Assembly (NCBI RefSeq): GCF_036057275.1
Contig: NZ_CP107945.1
Coordinates: forward strand, 7,626,001-7,690,000
Length of the DNA: 64,000 bases
Direction of reading: 5' to 3'
From: Streptomyces sp. NBC_00390
GTDB lineage: Bacteria > Actinomycetota > Actinomycetes > Streptomycetales > Streptomycetaceae
A model generated the notes under the pieces. The model was not told the origin of the DNA. It made no database searches and saw only the letters and a list, made by a program, of their open reading frames with translations. Positions within the stretch are counted from its first letter, which is position 1. Every line of letters starts with the position of its first letter. This document shows, piece after piece, positions 1 to 9,186 of the stretch. The position numbers were made by a program, and so were the translations under genes.

Positions 1-2
1 AA

Positions 3-377
3 GCCGCTCGCCTGCGCGCCGGATTCGACCAGCTCATGAAGCAGACCCAGTCCGCCAGCGAGGCCGAGCCGGAAGCCGGGCAGGCCGCACAGGGCAAGGC
101 GTCATGGCTCACCTCGACACACCGACACGACATCGGCGCCCGCATCGAAACCCTCGACGCCACCACGCCCGACGGCCGATACCTGACTCTCATCACCGGT
201 GCCGGCCCGGACCTGCAGGCCGAAGACACCACTGAGGCCGACCACCGGCGAGCCCGCGCAGAGGCATACCGAGCATCGCTGGAGCACGTGCTGGATGAGA
301 CCAGCCCCGAAGCGCCGCTGTCTCTGGCTGGTCCGCGCAGCCTCCGCGCTATTCGGCCAACTCCGGCCGACAGTTGA
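3..377 (+). CDS. Hypothetical protein, 5' end outside window
   Basis: The reading frame is open from the left edge, so this is the C-terminal 124 residues of a longer protein; the first internal ATG is at 36. The tail is rich in Ala, Glu and Thr and ends with a Pro-rich stretch. No domain is recognised. It lies just ahead of the ParB-like genes and the terminases in the same direction, so it is probably part of the phage early/late boundary region. The function is unknown. Confidence 0.5.
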   Translation, partial: AARLRAGFDQLMKQTQSASEAEPEAGQAAQGKASWLTSTHRHDIGARIETLDATTPDGRYLTLITGAGPDLQAEDTTEADHRRARAEAYRASLEHVLDETSPEAPLSLAGPRSLRAIRPTPADS

Positions 378-403
378 TCGTCTACTGTTGATCGGTGTAG
401 GGC
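374..403 (+). promoter_or_regulatory. Possible promoter ahead of the ParB-like operon
   Basis: TTGATC at 374 and TAGGGC at 398 are 18 bases apart, 33 bases before the GTG start at 437. The octamer GTTGATCG occurs twice here with a 6-base gap, so an operator is also possible. The -10 match is weak and this call is tentative. Confidence 0.25.
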
Positions 404-436
404 GCGGGGAACGGCCTACACAGAGGGAACCGCCAC

Positions 437-1099
437 GTGACCGCGACGCCCGCCAACATCCCCGAGGACCTCCAGCCGCTCGTCGTCCCCACCCAGGACC
501 TCAAGCCGTATCACCGCAACCCACGCAACGGCGACGTTCCTGCCATCGCCAAATCCCTGACCGTCAACGGCCAGTACAAAGCGATCGTCGTCAACCGAGG
601 CACCCACACCGGACGCCCCAACGAAATCCTGGCCGGTAACCACACCTACGCGGCCGCCGTCGACCTCGGCTGGGAACACATCGCCGCGACGTGGGTCGAC
701 GTAGACGACGAGGCCGCAGCCCGCATCGTCATCGTCGACAACCGCACATCCGACCTCGCCGGATACGACACCGTGCTCCTGGCCGAGATCCTTGCCGAAC
801 TGCCCGACCTCAACGGCACCGGCTACGACCAGGACGCCCTCGCCGAACTCCTCGACGACACCAGCTTGCCCGAGCCCATCGCCCTGCCCAGCGACGGCGC
901 CGGCACCGGAGCCGCAGCCACCGTCGACTACCTCCAGTGGGGCTACCTTCAGTGGTCGACCACCCGCGTCCGGATCACCTCCGAAGAGGTCGAAACCCTC
1001 AACTCCCGCTACGGCAAGTTCGTCGACGACACCAACAGCGACCTCGGCTTCGGCTGGCACCTCCTCCAGCAGGCCCACGAGGAGACCGAAGCCTCATGA
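437..1099 (+). CDS. ParB/Srx-domain protein
   Basis: 220 residues, GTG start. The N-terminal 110 residues follow the ParB nuclease-like pattern: NPRNGD, then the run IAKSLTVNGQYKAIVV, then ILAGNHTYAAAVDLGW and the VDDEAARIVIVDNR region that follows the core in phage ParB-domain proteins. In phages such stand-alone domains sit near terminases and DNA-modification genes. The C-terminal half is acidic and unassigned. The stop overlaps the start of the next gene by 4 bases (ATGA), so the two are translationally coupled and probably act together. Confidence 0.75.
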   Translation: MTATPANIPEDLQPLVVPTQDLKPYHRNPRNGDVPAIAKSLTVNGQYKAIVVNRGTHTGRPNEILAGNHTYAAAVDLGWEHIAATWVDVDDEAAARIVIVDNRTSDLAGYDTVLLAEILAELPDLNGTGYDQDALAELLDDTSLPEPIALPSDGAGTGAAATVDYLQWGYLQWSTTRVRITSEEVETLNSRYGKFVDDTNSDLGFGWHLLQQAHEETEAS

Positions 1100-2538
1100 G
1101 CGCACCGACCACGACGTTCCACGAGGCGTACCCACTCGACGAGCTGCGTGCCGCCGACTACAACCCGCGCCGCCTCAGCCAGGACGCCTTCGTACGCCTC
1201 CAGACATCACTACGCCGCCACGGCATCGTCAAGCCCGTCATCCTCAACGCCGACGGCACGCTCGTCGCAGGCCACCAGAGAACCAAGGGCCTCAAGGCCA
1301 TCGGTATCACCCACACCCCCGCAGTCATGCTTGGCACCAAGGTCCGCCTCCAGGACGAGATCCAGTTCAACCTCCTGCACAACCGCGTCGAAACCGAAGC
1401 GTCAGTCGTCTACGCCGAGCCTGGCGAACTCGGCACCTGGTCATGGATCCCCTGGCAGACCATCCGCGTCGCCGACCGCAAGAACCTGTCCTTCGTCAAC
1501 GCCATCGGCCACATGACCGCCGGCCACGGCCCCTGGGGCAGCGTCGTCATCGACGACCAGGGCCGCATCGTCCTCAACGCCGAATACGCTGTCGTTGCCG
1601 TAGCCTCCCGCTTCGACCTCCTCGCCTGGACAGTCCCATCCTCGGAAGCCGCGCAGCTGCACGCCGACCTCACTGGCGAGTACGGCGTCTACGACTGGTC
1701 CGCCATCGAGGACAAGGCCCCCGTATGGAATCAGCACATCGTCCAGCCCAAGCGTCTGCGGCAGTTCTCCTCCAAGGCCAAGCAGGGGAAGCTCTCGTAC
1801 GGGTCTGAGACCTGGGACCAGCTCGTCGTGCCCTGGCTCAAGCCCACGCAGCGCGTTGTCGACTTCGGCGCGGGCTACGGCGACTATGCCAAGCACCTGC
1901 GAGCCAAGGGCTTCAACGTCCACGACTACGAGCCCTACCGGTGCACCCCCGGCTCGTACGCTGTCGACATCAAGGCCGTCGTCGGCATGATCCGCGACAT
2001 CGACAAGGACCTGCGCGCCAACGGCCTCTACGAAGTCGTCGTCCTCGACTCCGTCATCAACGCCACCACCAGCCTCGACTACCAGCACTGGGTCCTCACC
2101 ACCGTCAACGCCCTGTGCGCTGCCGACGGACTTGTCTGCCTCGGCACCCGTAACCTCGCGCGCGAACTCCGGGACGAGCAGGCCCAGCGCGTCACCTCCC
2201 AGGCCGCAACGACCCGGATGTCCTTTCTCGACGACGACAATGTCGAGATGAACTTCGTCAAGGGAAAGTGGCAGAAGCTCCGCTTCCACACCCCCGACAC
2301 GCTCGAAGCCCTCCTTCGCCGGTACTTCGGAGACGTAAAGGTCAGTGACCCCAGCGGATCCAATCTCAAGGCGGTGTGCCGCGACCCGCTCCCCCTGCCG
2401 GAAGCCGACTATCAGAAGGCATTCGAAGAGGAATTCAACATGCCCTATCCGAATGACTTCCGTCACGGGCGACACCTGGAATTGGTGGGAAATTTGATAA
2501 AATTGGTATTGGAAAGAAATGAGGCCCGAATGGGCTGA
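1096..2538 (+). CDS. ParB-domain / SAM methyltransferase fusion
   Basis: 480 residues from the ATG that overlaps the previous stop; longer upstream reading in this frame runs through the ParB gene and is not used. Residues 10-120 are a second ParB-like domain (YNPRR, VAGHQRTKGLKAIG). Around residue 254 the sequence VVDFGAGYGDYAKHL is a class I methyltransferase motif I, followed by VVVLDSVIN near residue 315 as a candidate motif IV. The combination suggests modification of DNA, which in phages protects against restriction, but the target base cannot be read from sequence. The last 60 bases are noticeably AT-richer than the rest. Confidence 0.7.
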   Translation: MSAPTTTFHEAYPLDELRAADYNPRRLSQDAFVRLQTSLRRHGIVKPVILNADGTLVAGHQRTKGLKAIGITHTPAVMLGTKVRLQDEIQFNLLHNRVETEASVVYAEPGELGTWSWIPWQTIRVADRKNLSFVNAIGHMTAGHGPWGSVVIDDQGRIVLNAEYAVVAVASRFDLLAWTVPSSEAAQLHADLTGEYGVYDWSAIEDKAPVWNQHIVQPKRLRQFSSKAKQGKLSYGSETWDQLVVPWLKPTQRVVDFGAGYGDYAKHLRAKGFNVHDYEPYRCTPGSYAVDIKAVVGMIRDIDKDLRANGLYEVVVLDSVINATTSLDYQHWVLTTVNALCAADGLVCLGTRNLARELRDEQAQRVTSQAATTRMSFLDDDNVEMNFVKGKWQKLRFHTPDTLEALLRRYFGDVKVSDPSGSNLKAVCRDPLPLPEADYQKAFEEEFNMPYPNDFRHGRHLELVGNLIKLVLERNEARMG

Positions 2539-2557
2539 AATGGAAAGAGGCGCGTGG

Positions 2558-3070
2558 ATGGCAGAGCAAATACAAGTACGCATAGCGACGCGAAGTAGCT
2601 ACCGCATCATGTGGCTCGCCGGGATACGCGACGTCGCCCTCGACCAGCATTGCCTCCGTGCTTTCGGGCAACCCGACCGCCCGCGGATTGACCCTGCGCG
2701 CCGCAACCAGACGGTGTGCCTCCCCGCGACGAACCCGCCGCTCGCCTGGTACTTGTGTGCGCTGCCAATCCCCTGGAACTGGGCTGCCAACGCGCACCTC
2801 GCTTTCGAGCCCGCCGCCGGCGAACACTGGGAAGGCCCGGCACTCGTGCCAGGCCTTCTCGTCAGTCTCCACAACGCTCGCCCCATCACCGGCTGGGGCG
2901 AGCACTCCATCCCCGAAGGCGAGCCGCTACGCCGCTCCTGGCGGTACCGAACCTGCCGCAACTACCAGTTCGCTTGGTGGCTGCGTCAGAACCGCAATGC
3001 ACCGGATGCGCCGCCTGAGTGCGTACCGCCTCGTAGGCCGGGCGAAGGGGATCAGTTGTCCTTTCTGTGA
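2558..3070 (+). CDS. Hypothetical Trp-rich phage protein
   Basis: 170 residues from the ATG at 2558, chosen because AAAGAGG lies 8 bases upstream; an upstream ATG at 2519 would overlap the methyltransferase gene by 20 bases. The protein has many Trp, Arg and Pro residues and short Cys-containing segments but no motif I recognise. Its direction and close spacing place it in the ParB-methyltransferase operon. A role in DNA modification is only a guess from context. Confidence 0.55.
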   Translation: MAEQIQVRIATRSSYRIMWLAGIRDVALDQHCLRAFGQPDRPRIDPARRNQTVCLPATNPPLAWYLCALPIPWNWAANAHLAFEPAAGEHWEGPALVPGLLVSLHNARPITGWGEHSIPEGEPLRRSWRYRTCRNYQFAWWLRQNRNAPDAPPECVPPRRPGEGDQLSFL

Positions 3071-3106
3071 GGTGGGGCTTGGCTGACGCCTGACCCCACC
3101 AATGGG

Positions 3107-3373
3107 CTACTCGCTATCCCTGGTTGATTCGCCACCTTGAACAGGCGAAGGCGTTGTCGCATCGATCGTCTTCTGATCAGCGGAACGACGCTGGCCCGGA
3201 ATTTCGACGGAGGGAGGTGTGGGAGTGGTCGATCGACTCCGCACCTTCTCCACGAGCGGGCGGCATGCTTCAACAAAGGCGGACAGTTGATGCACAAGTC
3301 CCTGAAGTACAAACAGGAGGACAGAAACGACACCACCCCATGCCAGTACCCAGAGGACGGCTTGAGAGTCCAC
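3107..3373 (-). CDS. Small single-pass membrane protein
   Basis: 88 residues, GTG start with GAAGGGA 8 bases upstream. Residues 4-27 form one hydrophobic helix (VLWVLAWGGVVSVLLFVLQG), followed by a charged and Ser/Thr/Pro-rich tail, presumably cytoplasmic. It runs against the late genes, as phage-borne accessory genes often do. Holin-like size and topology are noted, but one helix and an antisense position make that weak. Function unknown. Confidence 0.5.
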   Translation of the reverse strand: MDSQAVLWVLAWGGVVSVLLFVLQGLVHQLSAFVEACRPLVEKVRSRSTTPTPPSVEIPGQRRSADQKTIDATTPSPVQGGESTRDSE

Positions 3374-3789
3374 TTGCCCGGTCCCTTCTATGGGTGGCCG
3401 AGCTGAGCGAGCACGTAGCAGGTCTCAGATCGACCACCACATGACGTTGAGTCTACGGTGATCAACTGAGGCCCTGCCGACGCAGGCCGCGTATTCGATT
3501 AGCGCCTTGACGCCGGATGGCGCCCTAGCGGGACGTCGGGCCCGCAATCCCCCGATTACGCCACCAAGTGCTCTATGGGCGGGCCCACACTGCGACTCCA
3601 TAGTCGCGGGTCCCTGAAACCCCCAACTGCTTGGTAGCGGAAGGTGCTTGGCTAAGTCACCTTCAAGTACCGGCAGGCTAGTACGGCAAGCATTGTGATC
3701 ACAAGCTCCGTGCGACGACGGACCTCTTGGTCTGATGCGATCATGGATGAGGGCGCGGGGGCGCACCCGAGCTGTGGAGGACCCCCGCC
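3374..3789. other. 416-base gap with no convincing gene
   Basis: Short open frames occur on both strands but none has a good ribosome site and plausible protein together. GC content drops slightly near 3650-3740. The promoter of the terminase operon is expected here, but no clear -35/-10 pair stands out. Confidence 0.5.
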
Positions 3790-4326
3790 GTGGGACGCCC
3801 CGACAAAGCCAAGCGTGCGGCGATCGCACGCCGCCGCTCGGACGCCATCGACCTGCGCCTCGCCGGCGTGGACTGGCTCACCATCGCGCGCAAGCTGGCT
3901 GCCGACCCTGCGGTCAACTCCGATGGCGTCGCATACCCGCAGGGCTACGGCATCGAGCGGTACCAGAAAGGCCAGGAGCCGCCCACCGATGAGGCGTTAA
4001 TCCATGCTGCATGTCGCGACGTACGCAAGGCGCTCGATGAGCGGCGCACCGAGCTCAACGCCGACGTCGACGAACTGCGACAGCTGGAGGCCGACCGCCT
4101 CGACAGGCTGTTTTTCGTCGCGTACAAGAAGGCCGTCCGCGACCAGGACCTCACCGCGATCGACCGCACGTTGCGCATCATGGAGCGCCGGGCACGACTC
4201 CTCGGCCTCGACATGCCCGCCAAGACAGAGGTGTCCGGGCCGGACGGCGGTCCTGTCCAGGTCGAGAATTCCACTGCCGACGAGCTCAACGCTCTGATCG
4301 CGCTCACCGCCCCGGACGCGCCCTAA
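3790..4326 (+). CDS. terS: Phage terminase small subunit
   Basis: 178 residues, GTG start preceded by GGAGG at 3777. The N-terminus is basic with an HTH-like segment (RRSDAIDLRLAGVDWLTIA), as expected of a DNA-recognising small terminase; the middle is a charged helical region (residues 75-140) and the C-terminus is acidic. Its stop overlaps the start of the large terminase (TAATG), the usual arrangement. Assignment rests on this position and architecture more than on a signature motif. Confidence 0.75.
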   Translation: MGRPDKAKRAAIARRRSDAIDLRLAGVDWLTIARKLAADPAVNSDGVAYPQGYGIERYQKGQEPPTDEALIHAACRDVRKALDERRTELNADVDELRQLEADRLDRLFFVAYKKAVRDQDLTAIDRTLRIMERRARLLGLDMPAKTEVSGPDGGPVQVENSTADELNALIALTAPDAP

Positions 4327-5864
4327 TGGCGGCTCGCGATCGTACCGAGCTCCTGGCCCGGTACCGGACCCTGCCGGCCGCTCAACGCCGTGCCATCGCA
4401 GCGGAGGCGTCACCCGAGCTACGCGTGCAGCTCGTCCGCGCCGAGAAGCAGATAGCCATGGACCGGTCGCCCGGCGCGCTCGCCGCGGTACTGACCGGAG
4501 GTCGCGAATTGCAGGCTCCGCACCTCGATCTGATTGACCAGGCATTCATCGACATGGCCGAGGGCCGCGCCGATCGCGTGATGCTCACCATGCCCCCGCG
4601 GCACGGCAAGAGCCGCCGAGCCAGCCGCTGGGCCCCGCTGTGGTACCTGCGCCGCAATCCCGGCCACCGCATGATGATCGCCTCGTACTCCTCCGACCTG
4701 GCCGATGACCACGGCAGGTGGATCAGGGACGCCATTTACACCTGGGGCGACGACCTCGGCGTCCACCTCAAGACCGGATCATCCGCCGCCAACCGCTTCG
4801 ACATCGCAGGAGGCGAAGGCGGACTCCTCGCCGCTGGCATCGGCGGCGGCCTCACCGGACGCGGCGCTCACATTGCCATCGTCGACGACCCGGTCAAGGA
4901 CATGGCAGACGCCGACTCCTCGACCATGCGCAAACGCGCCTGGGACTGGTGGACCTCCGTTCTTCAGACCCGCCTCGAACCCGTCGGCGCGATCTGCCTC
5001 ATTCAGACCCGCTGGCACGAAGACGACCTCGCCGGACGCATCCTCGCCACCGAACGTGACGCCTGGCGCGTCATCGACCTGCCCGCCCTCGCCGACAACC
5101 CCGAAGACCCCCTCGGCCGCGCCCTCGGCGAACCGCTCTGGCCCGCCCGCTTCAACAAGGCCCACCATGCCAAGACCCGCAGGCGCGTCGGCGAACGCGT
5201 ATGGGGAGCCCTCTACATGCAGAAGCCGCGACCGCCAGAGGGAGGCGTATGGCAGCGCGCATGGATCGACAACGCCCGCATCAACGCCGTCCAGTTCGCC
5301 GGCCTCGACATGGCCCGCATCGTCGTCTCCGTCGACCCTGCTGGCGGAGAGTCCACCGTAGGCGACGAAACCGGCATCATCGGCGCCGCCCGCGACTTCG
5401 ACCGCAACTTGTACCTCCTCGCCGACCGCTCCGGCTCCATGGGCGCCAACGACTGGGGCCTCACCGCCTGCCGCCTTGCCCTGGAGTTGAAGGCAGACGC
5501 GATCGTGGTCGAGAAGAACTACGGCGGAGACATGACACGCCAGGTCATCACCCAAGCCTGGGAACAGCTTCGCCGTGAAGGCGTCACCAGCGGCCTCCTC
5601 ATGCCCATGGTGCTGGAGGTAACCGCCAAGGTCGGAAAGCGGCTGCGCGCTGCACCTGTAGCCCAGCTCTACGAGCAGCAGCTCGTCCACCACGTCGGCG
5701 ACTACTCCCAGCTTGAGGACCAGATGGTCACCTGGGTCGAAGGAATGGACAGCCCAGACCGCATGGACGCCGCTGTACACGGCCTGACCGAGCTCGCGGA
5801 TCCTGATCAGCTGGAGACACTCCCCGCTGGCACTCACGACGAACGGTTCGACGGCAGGCGCTGA
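4326..5864 (+). CDS. terL: Phage terminase large subunit
   Basis: 512 residues, usual length. It is the packaging motor and DNA-cutting enzyme: the ATPase Walker A motif reads MPPRHGKS at residues 89-96, a Walker B-like IAIVDDP lies near residue 185, and the C-terminal RNase H-like nuclease begins with VVSVDPAGGES near residue 334 and a later VVEKNYGGD. In normal phage order the portal would follow at once. Here a lipoprotein gene and the whole CRISPR-Cas locus come between, pushing the portal 17.6 kb downstream. Confidence 0.93.
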   Translation: MAARDRTELLARYRTLPAAQRRAIAAEASPELRVQLVRAEKQIAMDRSPGALAAVLTGGRELQAPHLDLIDQAFIDMAEGRADRVMLTMPPRHGKSRRASRWAPLWYLRRNPGHRMMIASYSSDLADDHGRWIRDAIYTWGDDLGVHLKTGSSAANRFDIAGGEGGLLAAGIGGGLTGRGAHIAIVDDPVKDMADADSSTMRKRAWDWWTSVLQTRLEPVGAICLIQTRWHEDDLAGRILATERDAWRVIDLPALADNPEDPLGRALGEPLWPARFNKAHHAKTRRRVGERVWGALYMQKPRPPEGGVWQRAWIDNARINAVQFAGLDMARIVVSVDPAGGESTVGDETGIIGAARDFDRNLYLLADRSGSMGANDWGLTACRLALELKADAIVVEKNYGGDMTRQVITQAWEQLRREGVTSGLLMPMVLEVTAKVGKRLRAAPVAQLYEQQLVHHVGDYSQLEDQMVTWVEGMDSPDRMDAAVHGLTELADPDQLETLPAGTHDERFDGRR

Positions 5865-5973
5865 CAGCGACACCCCGCCGCCCGCGGGCAGTTGTGGATA
5901 TCACTATCCCTGTGCTCGGTGAAACGGCTGGATGAAGAAACAGCCCATCCGCAGTGCTGTTAGCCTCCCGGTC

Positions 5974-6348
5974 ATGCGGACTTGGGGGAGATCGCCGCTC
6001 GCACTGTGTGCGGCCGCACTGCTCGCTACAGGACTGGGGGCCTGCACGGAGCCAGCGCCGACGCCGACGTTCGAGGAGAAGCGCGTGGCGCACTTCGATC
6101 GCCTCAAGGAGGTAGGGCAGTTGGCGCGCCGTGAGGCACTGGTCGTTCAGCGCGAGAAGATCTCGTACGGCGTGCCTCGCTCATCGTCCACGCCCACCAA
6201 GGGCGAGTGCGAGACGCGGTGGGCGGACCTGGGGGAGAAGGAACAGACTCCCGGTGACCGGGACACCTTCATCAGCATCTGCTCGAGCTTTCCCACTCCT
6301 GGGAACCCAGGCTACGCGGATGCGGTAGCGGAGGCGACTGCGTCGTAA
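5974..6348 (+). CDS. Small secreted lipoprotein
   Basis: 124 residues. The N-terminus is a classic lipoprotein signal (basic start, hydrophobic run, lipobox LGAC with Cys24); the mature part is charged and soluble with two further Cys (near CETRW and SICSS). An upstream ATG at 5932 would add 14 residues; 5974 is preferred because TAGCCT, a Streptomyces-like -10, ends about 9 bases before it, which would give a leaderless message. It sits between the terminase and CRISPR array 1. Prophage lipoproteins sometimes block superinfection, but nothing here proves that. Confidence 0.75.
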   Translation: MRTWGRSPLALCAAALLATGLGACTEPAPTPTFEEKRVAHFDRLKEVGQLARREALVVQREKISYGVPRSSSTPTKGECETRWADLGEKEQTPGDRDTFISICSSFPTPGNPGYADAVAEATAS

Positions 6349-6415
6349 CGGCGTCGGTACCTTCATGCGAGTGAGTGGACGCAGATCAACTCCCGGTTGG
6401 TGTCAGCGCACGTTG

Positions 6416-8947
6416 AGGGCCATCCCCGCATGCGCGGAGAGCAGGAGCACTGCTCGCTCACCAAGGACCGAAGGCGAGGCCATCCCCGCCTGATCGGGGA
6501 GCAGTGCCCGTCGAGCAGACCCGGGCGTCCCGGGCCAGGACCATCCCCGCGGCTACGGGGAGCAGGCCAGCGACGGCGCGACGGCGCTGGTGTGGGAGGG
6601 ACCATCCCCGCGGGGGGCGGGGAGCAGAAGCAGATCAACGAACTCGTGCTGCGCACGCTGGGACCATCCCCGCGGGTGCGGGGAGCAGAGCGTGAACTCC
6701 GGCAGGCTGCCGTTCGTGGTGGGACCATCCCCGCGGGTGCGGGGAGCAGGTTCAGCTCCTCGAGCCCGGCCACTCCTTCGAGGGACCATCCCCGCGGGTG
6801 CGGGGAGCAGACAGTGATCTCCTGCGCCGACGTCGCGAAGTTGGGACCATCCCCGCGGGTGCGGGGAGCAGGTGGGGATGGTGAGGGTGCCGGCGAACTG
6901 ATCGGGACCATCCCCGCGGGTGCGGGGAGCAGGCGGCGGCCTGGTGAAGGCCGGCATCGTCGAAGAGGACTATCCCCGCGGGTGCGGGGAGCAGAAGCAC
7001 GGGCCGGAGGGGGCGGCCGCCATCTGGGGACCATCCCCGCGGGTGCGGGGAGCAGGCAGGAACTCGTCCGCGACAGCGGTCCAGTCCGGGACCATCCCCG
7101 CGGGTGCGGGGAGCAGCCTCGTGCGCGCGTGCGCATAATGCGCGCGAGGGGACCATCCCCGCGGGTGCGGGGAGCAGGGCGTCGTAGGCGGTCACGCCGC
7201 CCTCCTCTCGGGACCATCCCCGCGGGTGCGGGGAGCAGGCCCCCGTGCACGGCAGACTGCCGTCATGGGGGGGACCATCCCCGCGGGTGCGGGGAGCAGT
7301 CGTCCTGGCGGACGATCTCGGCCAGGAGGAGGGGACCATCCCCGCGGGTGCGGGGAGCAGAACGTGCCGGAGCTGATGGCCGCCTACCGCACGGGACCAT
7401 CCCCGCGGGTGCGGGGAGCAGATGGCGAAGTGGTCGCCGGTGGTCGGGCGCCGGGGACCATCCCCGCGGGTGCGGGGAGCAGTCGTCCTGGCGGACGATC
7501 TCGGCCAGGAGGAGGGGACCATCCCCGCGGGTGCGGGGAGCAGAACGTGCCGGAGCTGATGGCCGCCTACCGCACGGGACCATCCCCGCGGGTGCGGGGA
7601 GCAGATGGCGAAGTGGTCGCCGGTGGTCGGGCGCCGGGGACCATCCCCGCGGGTGCGGGGAGCAGAGATGCGCCCATCTACGGCGAGTTGTGAACGAGGG
7701 ACCATCCCCGCGGGTGCGGGGAGCAGAAGCCGGGCAGCATGTTCGAGTAGCGGTTGTCGGGACCATCCCCGCGGGTGCGGGGAGCAGGCCGTGGTCGTCA
7801 CCACGAAGGACTCCTTGTAGGGACCATCCCCGCGGGTGCGGGGAGCAGAGAGGCTGTTGCGATGGATGTTCCATCTTCAATGGACCATCCCCGCGGGTGC
7901 GGGGAGCAGGATTCCTCCGTCACCGCGGGCTAAGCCTCCGGGTGGACCATCCCCGCGGGTGCGGGGAGCAGATGGAAGACGACACCGAGGCGTACGGGCT
8001 GAAGGGACCATCCCCGCGGGTGCGGGGAGCAGGCAGCCTCCAATCCGGCAAAGAACGTCAGCGCGGGACCATCCCCGCGGGTGCGGGGAGCAGCAGCCCA
8101 GTCCCGCCTTCTGGCGGATCAGGGCGGGACCATCCCCGCGGGTGCGGGGAGCAGCTCAAGGAAGTACCGGACCCGGAGGGGCGCGCGGGACCATCCCCGC
8201 GGGTGCGGGGAGCAGTGGACGGTTCGACTCGGCGTCACCGACGTGCGGGGACCATCCCCGCGGGTGCGGGGAGCAGTGCTCCGGAGTGATCAGCGGCGAC
8301 GGGCGTCCGGGACCATCCCCGCGGGTGCGGGGAGCAGCGGCAGTTGATGGCCCGGCCACCGTCGATCGCGGGACCATCCCCGCGGGTGCGGGGAGCAGGT
8401 ACGGCTTGCCGTGCTGGTTCACGAGCTCCCGGGACCATCCCCGCGGGTGCGGGGAGCAGTGAATCCCGGACCGGGTCTTACGGCGCCGGCTGGGACCATC
8501 CCCGCGGGTGCGGGGAGCAGGCTAGCCCATTGACAAGGTGGGCTAGCCCAGGGGGACCATCCCCGCGGGTGCGGGGAGCAGCTCAACGGGCCCGGGTCGC
8601 TGTCGGGGAAACTGGGACCATCCCCGCGGGTGCGGGGAGCAGTACCCGGGGCACGGCAAGCAGCAGGCCATCGCGGGACCATCCCCGCGGGTGCGGGGAG
8701 CAGGAACTCGGCGGCCAGGCGCTTCCGTCGCAGCAGGGACCATCCCCGCGGGTGCGGGGAGCAGTCCCAGGGGCGGATGCCGAGCAGGTGGGCGGCGGGA
8801 CCATCCCCGCGGGTGCGGGGAGCAGGCCAATCGCACGCGGCCGCCGATGACGGTGCCGGGACCATCCCCGCGGGTGCGGGGAGCAGTCAGGGGGTCCTTT
8901 CGGTCCGGGGCTCGGGGAGGGACCATCCCCGCGGGTGCGGGGAGCAG
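6416..8947 (-). CRISPR. CRISPR array 1, type I-E, 42 repeats / 41 spacers
   Basis: Repeats are 29 bases and on the + strand run from GGGACCATCCCC to GGGGAGCAG, with spacers of 31-33, mostly 32, bases and a 61-base period. In the crRNA sense (minus strand) the repeat begins CTGCTCCCC and contains the usual I-E stem (CCCCGC / GCGGGG). The first five repeats on the left (6416, 6476, 6537, 6598 and the variant at 6966) carry substitutions, and that at 6598 has one extra base; repeats at the right end are perfect. This polarity puts the leader on the right, next to cas3, and the oldest spacers on the left. Confidence 0.98.
7300..7665. repeat. Tandem duplication of a three-spacer block in array 1
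   Basis: Bases 7300-7482 and 7483-7665 are 183-base direct repeats: the same three spacers, beginning TCGTCCTGG, AACGTGCCGG and ATGGCGAAG, occur twice in the same order. This is a recombination product between repeats, not independent acquisition. Confidence 0.92.
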
Positions 8948-9186
8948 GCTGCGCGACCTGCAGGTTCATCGCGGAGGCGTGCGGGTTTCGCATAGTTTCG
9001 TTGATTCCGGCAAATCGCCCATAGGTTCCTCGGAGTTCTGCTGTCACTGTCGAGGCTGGCAGCGCGAAGCGGACACTATACGGCCACAGCCGCATGCTGA
9101 CCGAGATCTGTCTCAAGAACAGGTACAGATTGCTCGCTTTTCTCATATACGCATCCAGAGCTGGGCTTTGCGTGTATTCATCTGGC
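8948..9186 (-). promoter_or_regulatory. Leader of CRISPR array 1 and cas3 upstream region
   Basis: This 239-base gap separates the perfect end of array 1 from the preferred cas3 start and is richer in A+T than the flanks. Read on the minus strand, the bases next to the first repeat are GCAGGTCGCGCAGC, matching the leader end of array 2 except for two positions. It should hold the array promoter (leftward) and the cas promoter (rightward); TATACG at about 9077 is one possible -10, not proven. Confidence 0.7.

Noticed and set aside
6397..8925. Long open frames through array 1 on both strands, with repeated Pro/Arg/Gly-rich translation
   Set aside because: The repeat has no stop in several frames and 61-base periods make long open frames by chance. 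The peptide repeats are translations of the CRISPR repeat.
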